Assembly: GCA_943788895.1 (NCBI GenBank)
Contig: CALSRZ010000003.1
Coordinates: 285,310 to 349,309 of the forward strand
Direction of reading: 5' to 3'
Source of the DNA: an uncultured Pseudomonadales bacterium
GTDB lineage: Bacteria; Pseudomonadota; Gammaproteobacteria; Pseudomonadales; Porticoccaceae
DNA length: 64,000 nt
Of this stretch, positions 36,615 to 45,296 are shown piece by piece. The notes beneath the pieces were generated by a model. The model saw only the letters and a program-made list of their open reading frames with translations, had not been told where the DNA came from and did not search any database. The position numbers were made by a program, and so were the translations under genes. The stretch's first letter is position 1. Every line of letters begins with the position of its first letter.

Positions 36615-37095
36615 GGTCTATATTGCGCTTGGCAGCAATATGGCGGGTCCCCACGACCAGCTCGATCGCGCCTTGAAAAGCCTCGCCTCAATACCCGAAA
36701 TTCAAATAGTAGCGGTCTCCGATCGCTACCAAACACCTGCTATTGGGCCCAGCCAACCGGACTATATCAATGCCGCTGCCCAGCTGCAGACCTCGATGTC
36801 GCCAGAATCCCTGCTCGATACACTGCAGTCCATAGAACAGCATCAGGATCGAGTGCGCACAGTGCGCTGGGGACCGAGAACATTAGATCTGGATATTCTT
36901 CTCTACAACAGTCTTGTTCAGGATACACAGCGTCTGACCATTCCCCACCCACGTATGGCCGAGCGCGCTTTTGTGCTGTTGCCACTGGCAGATATTAATG
37001 GCGAGCTGAGACTGCCCTGCGGAAAAACTGTCAGCCAACTATTGGCAAACTGCTCTGTGCAAGGTATTGTCAAATCAACTTCAGGCAATAATTAA
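36607..37095 (+). CDS. folK: HPPK, 2-amino-4-hydroxy-6-hydroxymethyldihydropteridine pyrophosphokinase
   Basis: Folate pathway enzyme acting before dihydropteroate synthase. The 162 aa protein shows YIALGSNMAGP, the conserved RVRTVRWGPRTLDLDILLY block and PHPRMAERAFVLLPL. The ATG overlaps pcnB by eight bases, implying coupling, as in the conserved pcnB-folK pair. Confidence 0.96.
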   Translation: MAEVYIALGSNMAGPHDQLDRALKSLASIPEIQIVAVSDRYQTPAIGPSQPDYINAAAQLQTSMSPESLLDTLQSIEQHQDRVRTVRWGPRTLDLDILLYNSLVQDTQRLTIPHPRMAERAFVLLPLADINGELRLPCGKTVSQLLANCSVQGIVKSTSGNN

Positions 37096-37134
37096 AAGCG
37101 GCGGTAATTTTAACTGCTGATTTGGGAGATCAAT

Positions 37135-37821
37135 GTGGAACAAACTGTTCTTAGCGAATTCGACCTCGACCTGGCTACTGTTTCCATTCCTAAATATATT
37201 GCTATTGAAGGCCCAATCGGTATCGGCAAAACCACATTGGCGAAACGTCTGGCCAGTTCATTTAATTATGAAACCCTGCTCGAAGACGCCGAAGAGAACC
37301 CCTTTCTCGAACGTTTCTACGAAGATCGCCGTGGCAATGCCCTGCCAACCCAGCTGTTTTTTCTGTTTCAGCGCATTCGCAAATTGGAAGCCCTGCGCCA
37401 GGGAGATATTTTCCAGGAAGTGCGCATCTCGGATTTCCTGATCGACAAGGACCCGCTGTTTGCGCGAATCACATTGGATGATGATGAGTTTCGACTCTAC
37501 CAAACTGTCTACGACAATATTATTAGCGACCTGCCAAAACCGGATCTGGTGATCTATCTGCAGGCGCCCACAGAAACCCTCTACGATCGTGTTCAGATGC
37601 GCGGCCATGCCAGCGAAAAGTCCATAGAGCAAAGTTATCTGCAACAGCTCAATGATGCCTACACCCAGTTTTTCTATTATTACGACGATACACCCCTGCT
37701 GATCGTTAACACCGCGGCAATAAATCTGGCTGAAGGCAGCCACGACTACAATAATCTGGTGCAATATATGCTGCAGATCAACTCTGGTCGCCACTACTAC
37801 AATCCTCACCCCCTGCAATAA
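37135..37821 (+). CDS. Deoxynucleoside kinase family protein
   Basis: 228 aa P-loop kinase (IEGPIGIGKTTLAKRLA) of the deoxyguanosine/deoxyadenosine kinase family, with the LIDKDPLFARI segment and a PDLVIYLQAPTETLYDRVQMRG lid region. It probably phosphorylates deoxynucleosides for salvage. Translation starts at GTG 37135 after GGGAG. An overlapping ATG at 37133 is in another frame (the 102 aa track ORF is a shadow). It lies between folK and panB, where E. coli has no kinase. Confidence 0.85.
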   Translation: MEQTVLSEFDLDLATVSIPKYIAIEGPIGIGKTTLAKRLASSFNYETLLEDAEENPFLERFYEDRRGNALPTQLFFLFQRIRKLEALRQGDIFQEVRISDFLIDKDPLFARITLDDDEFRLYQTVYDNIISDLPKPDLVIYLQAPTETLYDRVQMRGHASEKSIEQSYLQQLNDAYTQFFYYYDDTPLLIVNTAAINLAEGSHDYNNLVQYMLQINSGRHYYNPHPLQ

Positions 37822-37867
37822 AACCGCTATACTCGCACCTGTAACCTTTTGAGATCGGATCGATAAG

Positions 37868-38659
37868 ATGAAAACTACTACTGTCAGCAGCCTCTCGGCA
37901 ATGAAAGCCAATGGCGAAAAGTTTGCCGTTATCACCGCTTACGACTTCACCTTTTCTAAACTGATTGAAGATGCGGCTATCGAAGTGGTTCTGGTCGGCG
38001 ACTCACTGGGCAATGTTATTCAGGGCCGCGACAGCACTATTCCGGTCACTGTCGATGAAATGGCCTATCACACAGAGGCGGTCAAGCGCGGCAACAACCG
38101 CGCCCTGCTGGTGACTGATATGCCGTTTATGTCCTATGCAACAGAGGCTCAGGCGCTGGAAAATGCCGCCGTGCTGATGCAGGCCGGTGCGCAGATGGTT
38201 AAGCTGGAGGGCGGCGAATGGCTTGCCGATACAGTGCATCTGCTCAGCGAACGAGGCATACCTGTTTGCGGTCATGTCGGCCTTACCCCTCAGTCCGTGC
38301 ACAAGTTGGGCGGCTATAAGGTTCAGGGCAAAGAGGAGCAGGCTGCGGCACAGATGATTGCCGACGCCAAGGCGCTGGAAAGCGCTGGAGCCGAATTAAT
38401 TGTTGTCGAATGCGTACCCTCATCTCTGGGTCGCGAACTCTCCGAGGTATTGGATATTCCAGTGATCGGCATCGGTGCCGGCCCGGATACAGATGCTCAG
38501 GTGCTGGTGTTGCAGGATATGCTGGGCATTTCCCAGCGGCTGCCACGCTTCTCGAAAAACTTTCTCGAGGATAATTCGTCCATTGCAGAGGCTATTTCTG
38601 CCTATGGCAATGCAGTTCGCAACGGCAGCTTTCCGGCACCAGAGCACTGCTTTAAATAA
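37868..38659 (+). CDS. panB: 3-methyl-2-oxobutanoate hydroxymethyltransferase
   Basis: First committed step of pantothenate synthesis. The 263 aa protein has VITAYDFTFSKLIEDA, VLVGDSLGNVIQG (metal ligands) and GHVGLTPQSVHKLGGYKVQG, all intact. panC, which usually follows panB, is absent from the window; gpx comes next. Confidence 0.97.
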   Translation: MKTTTVSSLSAMKANGEKFAVITAYDFTFSKLIEDAAIEVVLVGDSLGNVIQGRDSTIPVTVDEMAYHTEAVKRGNNRALLVTDMPFMSYATEAQALENAAVLMQAGAQMVKLEGGEWLADTVHLLSERGIPVCGHVGLTPQSVHKLGGYKVQGKEEQAAAQMIADAKALESAGAELIVVECVPSSLGRELSEVLDIPVIGIGAGPDTDAQVLVLQDMLGISQRLPRFSKNFLEDNSSIAEAISAYGNAVRNGSFPAPEHCFK

Positions 38660-38679
38660 GAGCTTTAACTAAGAGCTAT
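38657..38679 (+). repeat. 13-nt tandem repeat around the panB stop
   Basis: taagagctttaac is followed by taagagctat; the first copy contains the panB stop codon and the second precedes the gpx start. Confidence 0.55.
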
Positions 38680-38683
38680 AAAA

Positions 38684-39163
38684 ATGACCAACTCCATCTA
38701 CGATTACAGCGTACCAAACAGTGCTGGAGAAGAGATTTCTCTGCAGGACTATCAAGGCAAAGTCATGCTGATTGTCAACACCGCCAGCAAATGCGGCTTT
38801 ACCTCTCAGTACAGCGGCCTGCAGGAACTCTACGATCAATTTAAAGATCAGGGGCTGGTGGTTATCGCCTTGCCCTGCAACCAGTTCGGTGGTCAGGAGC
38901 CGGGATCCAATGCCGAGGTTCAGGAATTCTGCCAACTTAACTACGGCCTGAGCTTTCCGGTGATGGGTAAAATTGAGGTCAATGGCAATGGCCAGCATCC
39001 TCTCTACAGCTTTCTAAAAAGTCAGGCTGGCGGTCTGCTCAACGACAATATCAAATGGAACTTCACAAAGTTTTTAGTCGATCGTGAAGGCAATGTCGTT
39101 AAGCGTTACGGCTCAATTCGCAAACCCCAGGTGATTGCAGCGGATATACAGACGCTTTTGTAA
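38684..39163 (+). CDS. Glutathione peroxidase family protein
   Basis: 159 aa thiol peroxidase. The active-site motif is NTASKCGFTSQYSGLQ, with Cys rather than selenocysteine. The conserved Gln (PCNQFGGQEPGS) and Trp (IKWNFTKFLVDREG) of the catalytic tetrad are present. Bacterial members often use thioredoxin as reductant. It lies 24 bases after panB and is convergent with the DUF2235 gene, whose stop is two bases away. Confidence 0.93.
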   Translation: MTNSIYDYSVPNSAGEEISLQDYQGKVMLIVNTASKCGFTSQYSGLQELYDQFKDQGLVVIALPCNQFGGQEPGSNAEVQEFCQLNYGLSFPVMGKIEVNGNGQHPLYSFLKSQAGGLLNDNIKWNFTKFLVDREGNVVKRYGSIRKPQVIAADIQTLL

Positions 39164-39164
39164 A

Positions 39165-40196
39165 TCAATCCACAAGCTGCGGCCAACCCTGAGTTTCGAC
39201 AAAGTCCTTGAGGTTTTTCGGTCGGTATTTATCGTCTGCCTGCCAGCGCTGCTTTACCGATCGATGGATTAAAACCTCTCCGCTATCGTGATCTATGGGC
39301 CGGTGAAATGGCCGCTTAGAGCGATAGATATGCTTTCTCGACTGATAAATCTTCGCTGTGGCACTGGGCTGTAAGCTGGTGGCCAGATGCTGTTCGATTT
39401 GCAGCCCTTCCTCCCTGGCCTGCTTTGCCATCCACTGCATGGGAATATCTGAGAGTAACCCGCCATCTGTATCCGCCGGATAACTGCCACCAACATTGCT
39501 ATGCACACCGCTAAACCACACCTGCTTTAGGCTCATCCCCGGTCGCGGCTGCCAGATAGTCGGTTCAAAGTCCGAGCGCAACTCATCGATTGCCAACGCA
39601 TGTCGGGCAACCTTTATATTAGCGCCCATCTTGGTATCGTGAAATTCATCCTCGCGGTCCATTAAGCCGAGAAAAGAAAACGGCACACCCAGCGCGCCGA
39701 CCGTATCCCAGACCCCGACAAAGGCAATATTGCGGTTGGCATGAGAATGCTGACTGCGAAATTTAACCGAGGCTTCACCGCCGGGCCGAAAAGCTTTACC
39801 GGGCTTTTTATAATGGGCAAAGGCACTTTCGATCAGGCGCGCATTGGGACGCTTGAGAATACCGCAGTTATTGATCAGTCCACAGAGACTGCGAACAGTG
39901 TAAGCACCGCGGCTAAAACCAAACAGATAGATCTCATCTCCGGGACTGTAGTTCTGCACTATATAACGGTAGTCATCCATAATATTTTTATTGATGCCCT
40001 TGCCAGTGATGCCACCACCCACCGAAGAATAGTACGAACCCACTCCCCAGTCGTAAAAAACCTGTTGCGGCATTCCATCCGACGCTATTGGTTTAATGCT
40101 GCGAGCGAGCTTTAAGACATTGGTGGGCTGATCTTTTTCGAGGTCTTTTTCCGGGCGATTCCATGTGCCATCAGCACAGATAACAATACGCTTCAT
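39165..40196 (-). CDS. DUF2235 alpha/beta-hydrolase
   Basis: 343 aa, no signal peptide. The start KRIVICADGTWNRPEKD and the nucleophile elbow LFGFSRGAYTVRSLCGLI are diagnostic of DUF2235, whose members include Tle1-type phospholipase effectors of type VI secretion. Later motifs VGVWDTVGALG and WFSGVHSNVGGSYP supply the expected Asp and His. There are no VgrG, PAAR or immunity-like genes nearby, so a secretion link is not supported here. It is probably co-transcribed with the small membrane protein upstream (39 kb to 40.6 kb, minus strand). Confidence 0.85.
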   Translation of the reverse strand: MKRIVICADGTWNRPEKDLEKDQPTNVLKLARSIKPIASDGMPQQVFYDWGVGSYYSSVGGGITGKGINKNIMDDYRYIVQNYSPGDEIYLFGFSRGAYTVRSLCGLINNCGILKRPNARLIESAFAHYKKPGKAFRPGGEASVKFRSQHSHANRNIAFVGVWDTVGALGVPFSFLGLMDREDEFHDTKMGANIKVARHALAIDELRSDFEPTIWQPRPGMSLKQVWFSGVHSNVGGSYPADTDGGLLSDIPMQWMAKQAREEGLQIEQHLATSLQPSATAKIYQSRKHIYRSKRPFHRPIDHDSGEVLIHRSVKQRWQADDKYRPKNLKDFVETQGWPQLVD

Positions 40197-40235
40197 AATA
40201 TCTCCTGCTTCCCTGAGGATTGATAATTAATAAGG

Positions 40236-40264
40236 CCCATCCCGATTGCTTTGATGGGGATGGG
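40236..40264 (-). other. Hairpin between the small membrane protein and DUF2235 genes
   Basis: An 8-bp perfect stem (cccatccc / gggatggg) with a 13-base loop lies in the 80-base gap. It has no T-run, so attenuation or mRNA stability is likelier than full termination. Confidence 0.4.
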
Positions 40265-40276
40265 AACTGCAATCTG

Positions 40277-40612
40277 CTAACAGGCAGCGGCGCGAACCAG
40301 CCAGGGCCAGGAGGCCTTAAGTGCGGCATAGGTGGGAAAACCATAAGTGGCAGCGGCACCAGCGGCATTGGCTGCGTAGTGAGCTTTAATCGCACAGGTC
40401 AATGCATGAAAGGCGGCGACGCCAATTAGCGCAAGCAGTGCGGCGGCACCGAGCACAATCAGGGCAATGATTAGCGGTGGCAGCGCGGCGAACAGAATAA
40501 CCGCAGCTATCACTAACAGCGCGATAGCGACCCGATAGACTACTTGAAACAGAGCAGGAATTTTTGCAGAAATATCGAATTGGGACTCTTCGTTTAACGA
40601 ATTGTTTGACAT
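40277..40612 (-). CDS. Small hydrophobic membrane protein, unknown function
   Basis: 111 aa with two long hydrophobic segments (about 25-45 and 46-70, rich in Ala/Leu/Ile) and a hydrophobic C-terminus ending in AAAC. I recognise no family. It is upstream of and co-directional with DUF2235, across an 80-base gap holding a hairpin. Whether the two act together is inference from adjacency. The 180 bases between it and fur hold no gene that I can see. Confidence 0.6.
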   Translation of the reverse strand: MSNNSLNEESQFDISAKIPALFQVVYRVAIALLVIAAVILFAALPPLIIALIVLGAAALLALIGVAAFHALTCAIKAHYAANAAGAAATYGFPTYAALKASWPWLVRAAAC

Positions 40613-40791
40613 AGCACTTCTCCTTTGAAAAAAATTGAGTCAATGGACCTAATTTATTGTTGCTCTCACCACTGACCAACAATCTTCAAAAGAAGATGCT
40701 GCAGCGGTGATTCCATAAGCAGTTCAAACGAGTCTAGTTGAGTAGTCTGGAGATTTCCAAAGCATCCGACGAACGGTAGGAGAGAGGCTGA

Positions 40792-41199
40792 TCAGTCCAG
40801 CGGTTTTACATAGAGAACCAGGTTGTGGCCGACCAGCTGATAGCCATTTTTGGCGGCAATGCGCTCTTGCAGCTTTTCAATTTCAGCATCGTGAAACTCA
40901 ATAACCTTGCCAGTCTCGGTGCACACCATATGGTCGTGGTGCTCACCCCGATCAATCTCATAGACCGCCGGCCCATTATCAAAATTATGCCGCTCGATAA
41001 GACCCGCCGCTTCAAATTGAGTGAGCACACGGTAGACCGTGGCAATACCCACATCTTCACCGGCATCACGCAGTGCCTGATAAATATCTTCGGCTGTCAT
41101 ATGACGATTAAGGCAGTTTTCGAGGATTTGTAAAATTTTAATTCTCGGTACGGTGACCTTGAGACCGACTTTTTTTAATTCTTGATCTTCTAGAGTCAT
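40792..41199 (-). CDS. fur: Ferric uptake regulator Fur
   Basis: Iron-responsive repressor. The 135 aa protein has the winged-helix DNA-binding domain (VTVPRIKILQIL, VGIATVYRVLTQFEAAGLI) and metal-binding residues HHDHMVC and the C-terminal GHNLVLYV. Only one Cys remains at the CxxC zinc site of E. coli Fur (VCTETG), and no C-terminal Cys pair, resembling the Pseudomonas type. Divergent from bamE, as in Pseudomonas (fur/omlA). Confidence 0.96.
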   Translation of the reverse strand: MTLEDQELKKVGLKVTVPRIKILQILENCLNRHMTAEDIYQALRDAGEDVGIATVYRVLTQFEAAGLIERHNFDNGPAVYEIDRGEHHDHMVCTETGKVIEFHDAEIEKLQERIAAKNGYQLVGHNLVLYVKPLD

Positions 41200-41269
41200 G
41201 GTTACCCCTTCTCTATGTTAGTCGCTTTGGGTATTATCCCCATTCGCGCAACCAACTGGAAGCCCATCG

Positions 41270-41623
41270 ATGCGATTAGTTCTACTTTGTTTGATCAGTT
41301 TGTCTCTTTTTTCCACCGGCTGTAGCTGGGTAAAATTCCCCGGCGTACACAAAGTCGATGTTCAGCAGGGCAATATCGTCGACCAGGAGATGATTGATAA
41401 GTTGCTCCCGGGGATGACCAAATCTCAGGTTCGCTTTGTTCTGGGGACACCACTGGTGGTGGATACCTTTAATCAGTCGCGCTGGGATTACTATTACAGT
41501 CGGGTGACATCTCAGGGAAAAGAGACTCAGGAACAGGTGACAATCTTTTTTAATGCTGAAGATAAGCTCGAGCGCATAACGGGTGATTACCTGCCGACCA
41601 CTGCAATGCCCGAAGCCAAATAA
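41270..41623 (+). CDS. bamE: Outer-membrane assembly lipoprotein BamE
   Basis: Component of the BAM complex. The signal peptide ends at lipobox STGC (Cys18). The family core VDQEMIDKLLPGMTKSQVRFVLGTP is intact in a 117 aa protein. It shares a 70-base divergent promoter region with fur, in which a TATTAT -10-like element is visible but no clear Fur box. Confidence 0.94.
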   Translation: MRLVLLCLISLSLFSTGCSWVKFPGVHKVDVQQGNIVDQEMIDKLLPGMTKSQVRFVLGTPLVVDTFNQSRWDYYYSRVTSQGKETQEQVTIFFNAEDKLERITGDYLPTTAMPEAK

Positions 41624-41648
41624 GCACTATCTGCCAGGCTTTCTACTG

Positions 41649-42011
41649 TTAGGCATCCTGCTGCTTTTTTAACTTGGCCTCTTCGGCTCGGCGGCGGCGA
41701 ACTTCTTTGGGGTCGGCAATCAGCGGACGGTAGATCTCAACCCGATCGCGGTTCTGCAGCTGATAGATATCCGGCTCTGGCAGGCCCTTGGTGCCAAGCA
41801 CCTGAGAGAAGATACCCATCTTGGCAGTCGCCAGATCGATTTCGGGAAAGCTCTGCACAATACCCGACTGCTCCACAGCTTGATAAGCAGTGGTACCAGT
41901 CGCCACATCCAGTTTGATCAGCTTCTGTTTTTCCGGCAATCCATAAACCACTTCTACGCTGATAGTTGTTTCATTGCCGCTTGTTTCATTAAGAGTCATT
42001 TGTGTTTCCAT
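41649..42011 (-). CDS. rnfH: RnfH family protein (UPF0125)
   Basis: Ubiquitin-like beta-grasp protein of about 120 aa with the family motifs VEVVYGLPEKQ and LQNRDRVEIYRPLIADPKEVRRRRAE. The start may be ATG 42011 (GAGG three bases upstream) or ATG 41999; both lie inside or at the end of ratA, so the genes overlap. Function of RnfH is not established. The ratA-rnfH pair opposite smpB is a conserved cluster. Confidence 0.88.
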   Translation of the reverse strand: METQMTLNETSGNETTISVEVVYGLPEKQKLIKLDVATGTTAYQAVEQSGIVQSFPEIDLATAKMGIFSQVLGTKGLPEPDIYQLQNRDRVEIYRPLIADPKEVRRRRAEEAKLKKQQDA

Positions 42012-42435
42012 AAACCTCGTCGGCTCGACGACAGAGTGAGTCGACAAGTTCGTTGGCCATAGTAGAGAATAGTTTCGCTGCAGCCAAGCCTACTGCCATA
42101 TTATTAAATTCAAATTCCAAATCCAGACTTACCTTGCAGGCCTCGGGGGTCAGCGACTTAAATGTCCACACCCCTTTTAAACGTTTAAACGGCCCATCCT
42201 CGAGATTCATCTCAATCATCGAGGGTGCCTGCAACCGATTTCTGGTCATAAAACTGGTCTTTACGCCGCCCTTTTTTAAATCCAGCCGCGCAACCATTTG
42301 CTGGTCGCTATGCTCAAATACCTCCGCCGTCTGACAGCCTTCCATAAACAGTGGATAGCTGGCCACATCATTGACCAGATCGTACATGGCTTGATCCGAG
42401 TGCATTACCAGAGCGGAGCGTTGAACAGTATTCAC
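41989..42435 (-). CDS. ratA: RatA family START-like protein
   Basis: 148 aa, START/Coq10 fold (AMYDLVNDVASYPLFMEGC, WTFKSLTPEACKVSLDLEFEF). E. coli RatA has been described as a toxin blocking 70S formation; relatives bind coenzyme Q, so the name does not settle function. It overlaps rnfH downstream and follows the NSS transporter gene by seven bases. Confidence 0.88.
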   Translation of the reverse strand: MNTVQRSALVMHSDQAMYDLVNDVASYPLFMEGCQTAEVFEHSDQQMVARLDLKKGGVKTSFMTRNRLQAPSMIEMNLEDGPFKRLKGVWTFKSLTPEACKVSLDLEFEFNNMAVGLAAAKLFSTMANELVDSLCRRADEVYGNTNDS

Positions 42436-42442
42436 AGAAGCC

Positions 42443-43816
42443 TCAAGAGAAAAACTTATCGTAGATACCCATCACAAACACCGCGGAGATGGCTATAGGG
42501 GCTATATAGCGCAGGGTAAAGCGCCACAGCTGCATGACTACTGGCGGTGTACCCTGCATCTCATCATCGACAAATTGCTCTTTCATCACATAGCCAACAA
42601 AGATGGCGATTAGCAATCCGGATAGAGGCAACATTACGTTAGAGGTTAAGAAATCGAGGAAATCAAAGAAGGTAAAGCCGGCAACTGTTGCCTCTGACCA
42701 GATATTAAACGAAAAAACACTGCCCAACCCCAGCACCCAGGTACCACCGGCAATCAGCAGATTGGCCTGGACACGGGTCATATTTTTCGCTTCGATCAGC
42801 CAGGCAACAGCGGGTTCGAGTAGGGAGATCGCCGAGCTCCATGCGGCAATGGTCACCAGCACAAAGAATGCCGAACCGATCAATAGACCGCCGGGCATAC
42901 TGCCAAAGGCCACTGGCAGACTGATAAACATCAGTCCCGGGCCAGCGCTAGGCTCTAGGCCTGGAGTGGCAAAAACAATCGGAAAAATCACCAGACCTGA
43001 AATAATCGCCACCATGCTGTCGAAAAAGGCCACCGTTAAAATAGTCTTACCTATATTGGCGTTCTGGGGCATATAGGCACCGTAGGCCATAATCGCACCC
43101 ATACCTATGCTCAGGGTAAAGAATGCCTGACCCATAGCCTCGAGCAGACCGCGTCCGGTCAGGGCGTCGAGATTAAAGCTAAACAGAAAATCCCAGCCAG
43201 CCTGAAAGTTGCCACGGAAAATACTAAAGCCGAGCAGCACAAATAACATCACAAAGAGCAGCGGCATTAATATTTCAACAGCGATGCCCAGACCTTTTTT
43301 AACCCCGCCAACCACTACGCCGACACAGAGAATCATAAAAAATGTCTGCCAGCCTATCAGTCGAATCGGGTCAGCCAGCAGATTGCCAAATACTGCAGAG
43401 GCGGCATCACCGTTGGCGCCACGCAACTCACCAGAGGCCATGGCAAAAATATAGTCCAGCGCCCAGCCGGCAATTACTGCATAGAAAGAGATAATTAACA
43501 TGCCGGCGAGAACACCGAGCCAGCCAAGGTTGCGCCAGGCGGAGTTGGCGCCGCTCTCGGCAACCAGTTCGCGCACCGAGTTAATCGGGCTTTGGCGTCC
43601 CCGGCGACCAATAGTCACCTCGGCCATCATCACTGGCACACCGATTAATAGAATACAGGCGAGATAGGCGAGAACAAATGCACCGCCACCGTTGTTGCCA
43701 GCGACATAGGGAAACTTCCACATATTGCCGAGCCCAACTGCCGAGCCAGTGGCCGCCATAATAAATGTCCAGCGACTAGCCCAGGTTCCGTGCATCCCTT
43801 TTTGTTGCAAGCCCAT
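42443..43816 (-). CDS. Neurotransmitter:sodium symporter (NSS) family transporter
   Basis: 457 aa with about 11-12 membrane spans. The N-terminal block WASRWTFIMAATGSAVGLGNMWKFPYVAGNNGGGAF is the LeuT-type sodium and substrate site (quoted here only as a signature; the key part is GSAVGLGN-WKFPY). Likely an Na+-coupled amino acid importer. A Shine-Dalgarno (GGAGG) lies six bases before the ATG. Substrate cannot be read from sequence. Confidence 0.9.
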   Translation of the reverse strand: MGLQQKGMHGTWASRWTFIMAATGSAVGLGNMWKFPYVAGNNGGGAFVLAYLACILLIGVPVMMAEVTIGRRGRQSPINSVRELVAESGANSAWRNLGWLGVLAGMLIISFYAVIAGWALDYIFAMASGELRGANGDAASAVFGNLLADPIRLIGWQTFFMILCVGVVVGGVKKGLGIAVEILMPLLFVMLFVLLGFSIFRGNFQAGWDFLFSFNLDALTGRGLLEAMGQAFFTLSIGMGAIMAYGAYMPQNANIGKTILTVAFFDSMVAIISGLVIFPIVFATPGLEPSAGPGLMFISLPVAFGSMPGGLLIGSAFFVLVTIAAWSSAISLLEPAVAWLIEAKNMTRVQANLLIAGGTWVLGLGSVFSFNIWSEATVAGFTFFDFLDFLTSNVMLPLSGLLIAIFVGYVMKEQFVDDEMQGTPPVVMQLWRFTLRYIAPIAISAVFVMGIYDKFFS

Positions 43817-43938
43817 AAAACCCCTCCAATTTTTAACCTGAATTGTAACTCTATCCCCAGAGCGTTCCCAATAAAAAACGTCCCGGCGCGGCGCATTTGT
43901 TTATGATAAATAGACCAGCCGACGTATAATTGACCACT

Positions 43939-44412
43939 ATGAGTAAAAAGAAACCCAAAGCCCTATCGAATACTATCGCCCTAAATAAAAAGGCGAAGCA
44001 TAACTATTTCCTTGAACAAAAGTTTGAGGCGGGGATTGCATTGATGGGTTGGGAAGTGAAAAGTCTGCGCGACGGCAAGGTTAACCTAACCGACACCTAT
44101 GTTCTGATACAGAATGGAGAGGCCTGGTTGATCGGCACTAATATTACTCCTCTGAAAACCGCCTCGACCCACTATGTCACCGAGCCTATCCGCTCACGCA
44201 AGCTGCTGCTCAACCGCCGCGAACTCGACAAGCTTGAGGCCGGGGTTAACCAGAAGGGGCATACCTGCGTCTGCACCGCGCTGTACTGGAAGAACCATCT
44301 GGTGAAGTGCGAGATCGCTCTAGCCAAGGGCAAGGCGGACTTCGATAAACGTCAGGATGAAAAAGAGCGCGACTGGGATCGCCAGAAACAGCGGATTATG
44401 CGCCACTCTTAA
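43939..44412 (+). CDS. smpB: SsrA-binding protein SmpB
   Basis: tmRNA partner in trans-translation. From ATG 43939 the protein is 157 aa with [40 protein letters not shown] and the basic C-terminal helix ([11 protein letters not shown]). The track start adds three codons at a TTG. The tmRNA gene (ssrA), often next door, is not visible downstream. Confidence 0.97.
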   Translation: MSKKKPKALSNTIALNKKAKHNYFLEQKFEAGIALMGWEVKSLRDGKVNLTDTYVLIQNGEAWLIGTNITPLKTASTHYVTEPIRSRKLLLNRRELDKLEAGVNQKGHTCVCTALYWKNHLVKCEIALAKGKADFDKRQDEKERDWDRQKQRIMRHS

Positions 44413-44460
44413 TCACTTGCTGTCGCGCAACCATTGAGTGTCGAGCTATTTTCTATAAAT

Positions 44461-45186
44461 CTACTTTCTATCAAATAGCCCTTTCAGCGCGCCGGCTTTT
44501 TCCTTAACCTGATCTTCCAGCGACTTGCCAAAATCTTTAACCGCCCCTGACTCGCTGATCGCATTGCCAGCGGCAGCTACAATCGCATTGATGATCTCTG
44601 CCGCCGCCTCGGCGCCAGACACTCCACCCTCTGACTGACCTATACCGGTAAGATGTAAATCTGGCAGCGCCAAATCAATTCCCTTGCCGTTGAGAATGGC
44701 GTAACTAACCTTGCCGTCGGTAATTCTCAGGTCGCGGATTATAAATTTTTTGCCGCCCTGCGCCGTACTGCTCTGCTCATCATCTGCACCGAGGTAGCTG
44801 TTTATATTGGACTGAATGCGATCGAGATTACTGCGCCCATCTGCGCGCTCCATAGTAATTTCTGGTGCCACAATACGCAGGGAATCAATAATAATTGTGT
44901 CACTGGCCAGCGAGTCCGCATCCATAGCAAAGCTGATCTCGCCGAGGCTAAATGCGTCAGCCGCAGCAAAACCCTCGGGGTTGGCCACCCGCAATCCAGA
45001 AAAACTGCCCTTGGCGGTGGTTAACGAGAGATCCACCGAGTTTAGGCTAACCGATGACTGAGTCATCTCTGGACCAATGGTTTCGACCGCTGTCTTTATG
45101 CCGCGATCCAGATTTATCACCACAAATACCAGCAGCGCAATCATTACCAAAATAATGACCGATACAATTTTACTAATCTTTTTCAT
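44461..45186 (-). CDS. AsmA-like envelope protein
   Basis: 241 aa with an N-terminal membrane anchor (about 8-26, ISKIVSVIILVMIALLVFVV) and a periplasmic part containing AsmA/DUF748-like repeats (LNSVDLSLTTAKGSFSGLRVANPEGF, IDSLRIVAPEITMERADG). Larger AsmA relatives act in phospholipid transport to the outer membrane; this short form is unassigned. Confidence 0.7.
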   Translation of the reverse strand: MKKISKIVSVIILVMIALLVFVVINLDRGIKTAVETIGPEMTQSSVSLNSVDLSLTTAKGSFSGLRVANPEGFAAADAFSLGEISFAMDADSLASDTIIIDSLRIVAPEITMERADGRSNLDRIQSNINSYLGADDEQSSTAQGGKKFIIRDLRITDGKVSYAILNGKGIDLALPDLHLTGIGQSEGGVSGAEAAAEIINAIVAAAGNAISESGAVKDFGKSLEDQVKEKAGALKGLFDRK

Positions 45187-45296
45187 ATTCCTGTCCTGTG
45201 AAAATTATCCATGGAAAACAACAGTTAGCTAAAGCATAGATGCTATTCTGTTATCTGTAAAAATTAGCACTGACACCGCTGAGGGCCAAACCAACA

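Noticed and set aside
37133-37441. 102 aa ORF starting at ATG two bases before the kinase GTG
   Set aside because: Overlaps the P-loop kinase in another frame; the kinase frame holds all motifs.
39165-40196. Type VI secretion effector locus
   Set aside because: Only the DUF2235 domain supports it; no VgrG, PAAR, Hcp or chaperone genes nearby.
41200-41269. Fur box between fur and bamE
   Set aside because: No GATAATGATTATC-like palindrome could be found.
41989-42435. Toxin-antitoxin module ratA-rnfH
   Set aside because: Conserved chromosomal pair with START-fold and ubiquitin-like members; the neighbourhood does not suggest an addiction module.
44413-44460. tmRNA (ssrA) downstream of smpB
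   Set aside because: The gap is only 48 bases and lacks tRNA-like ends.
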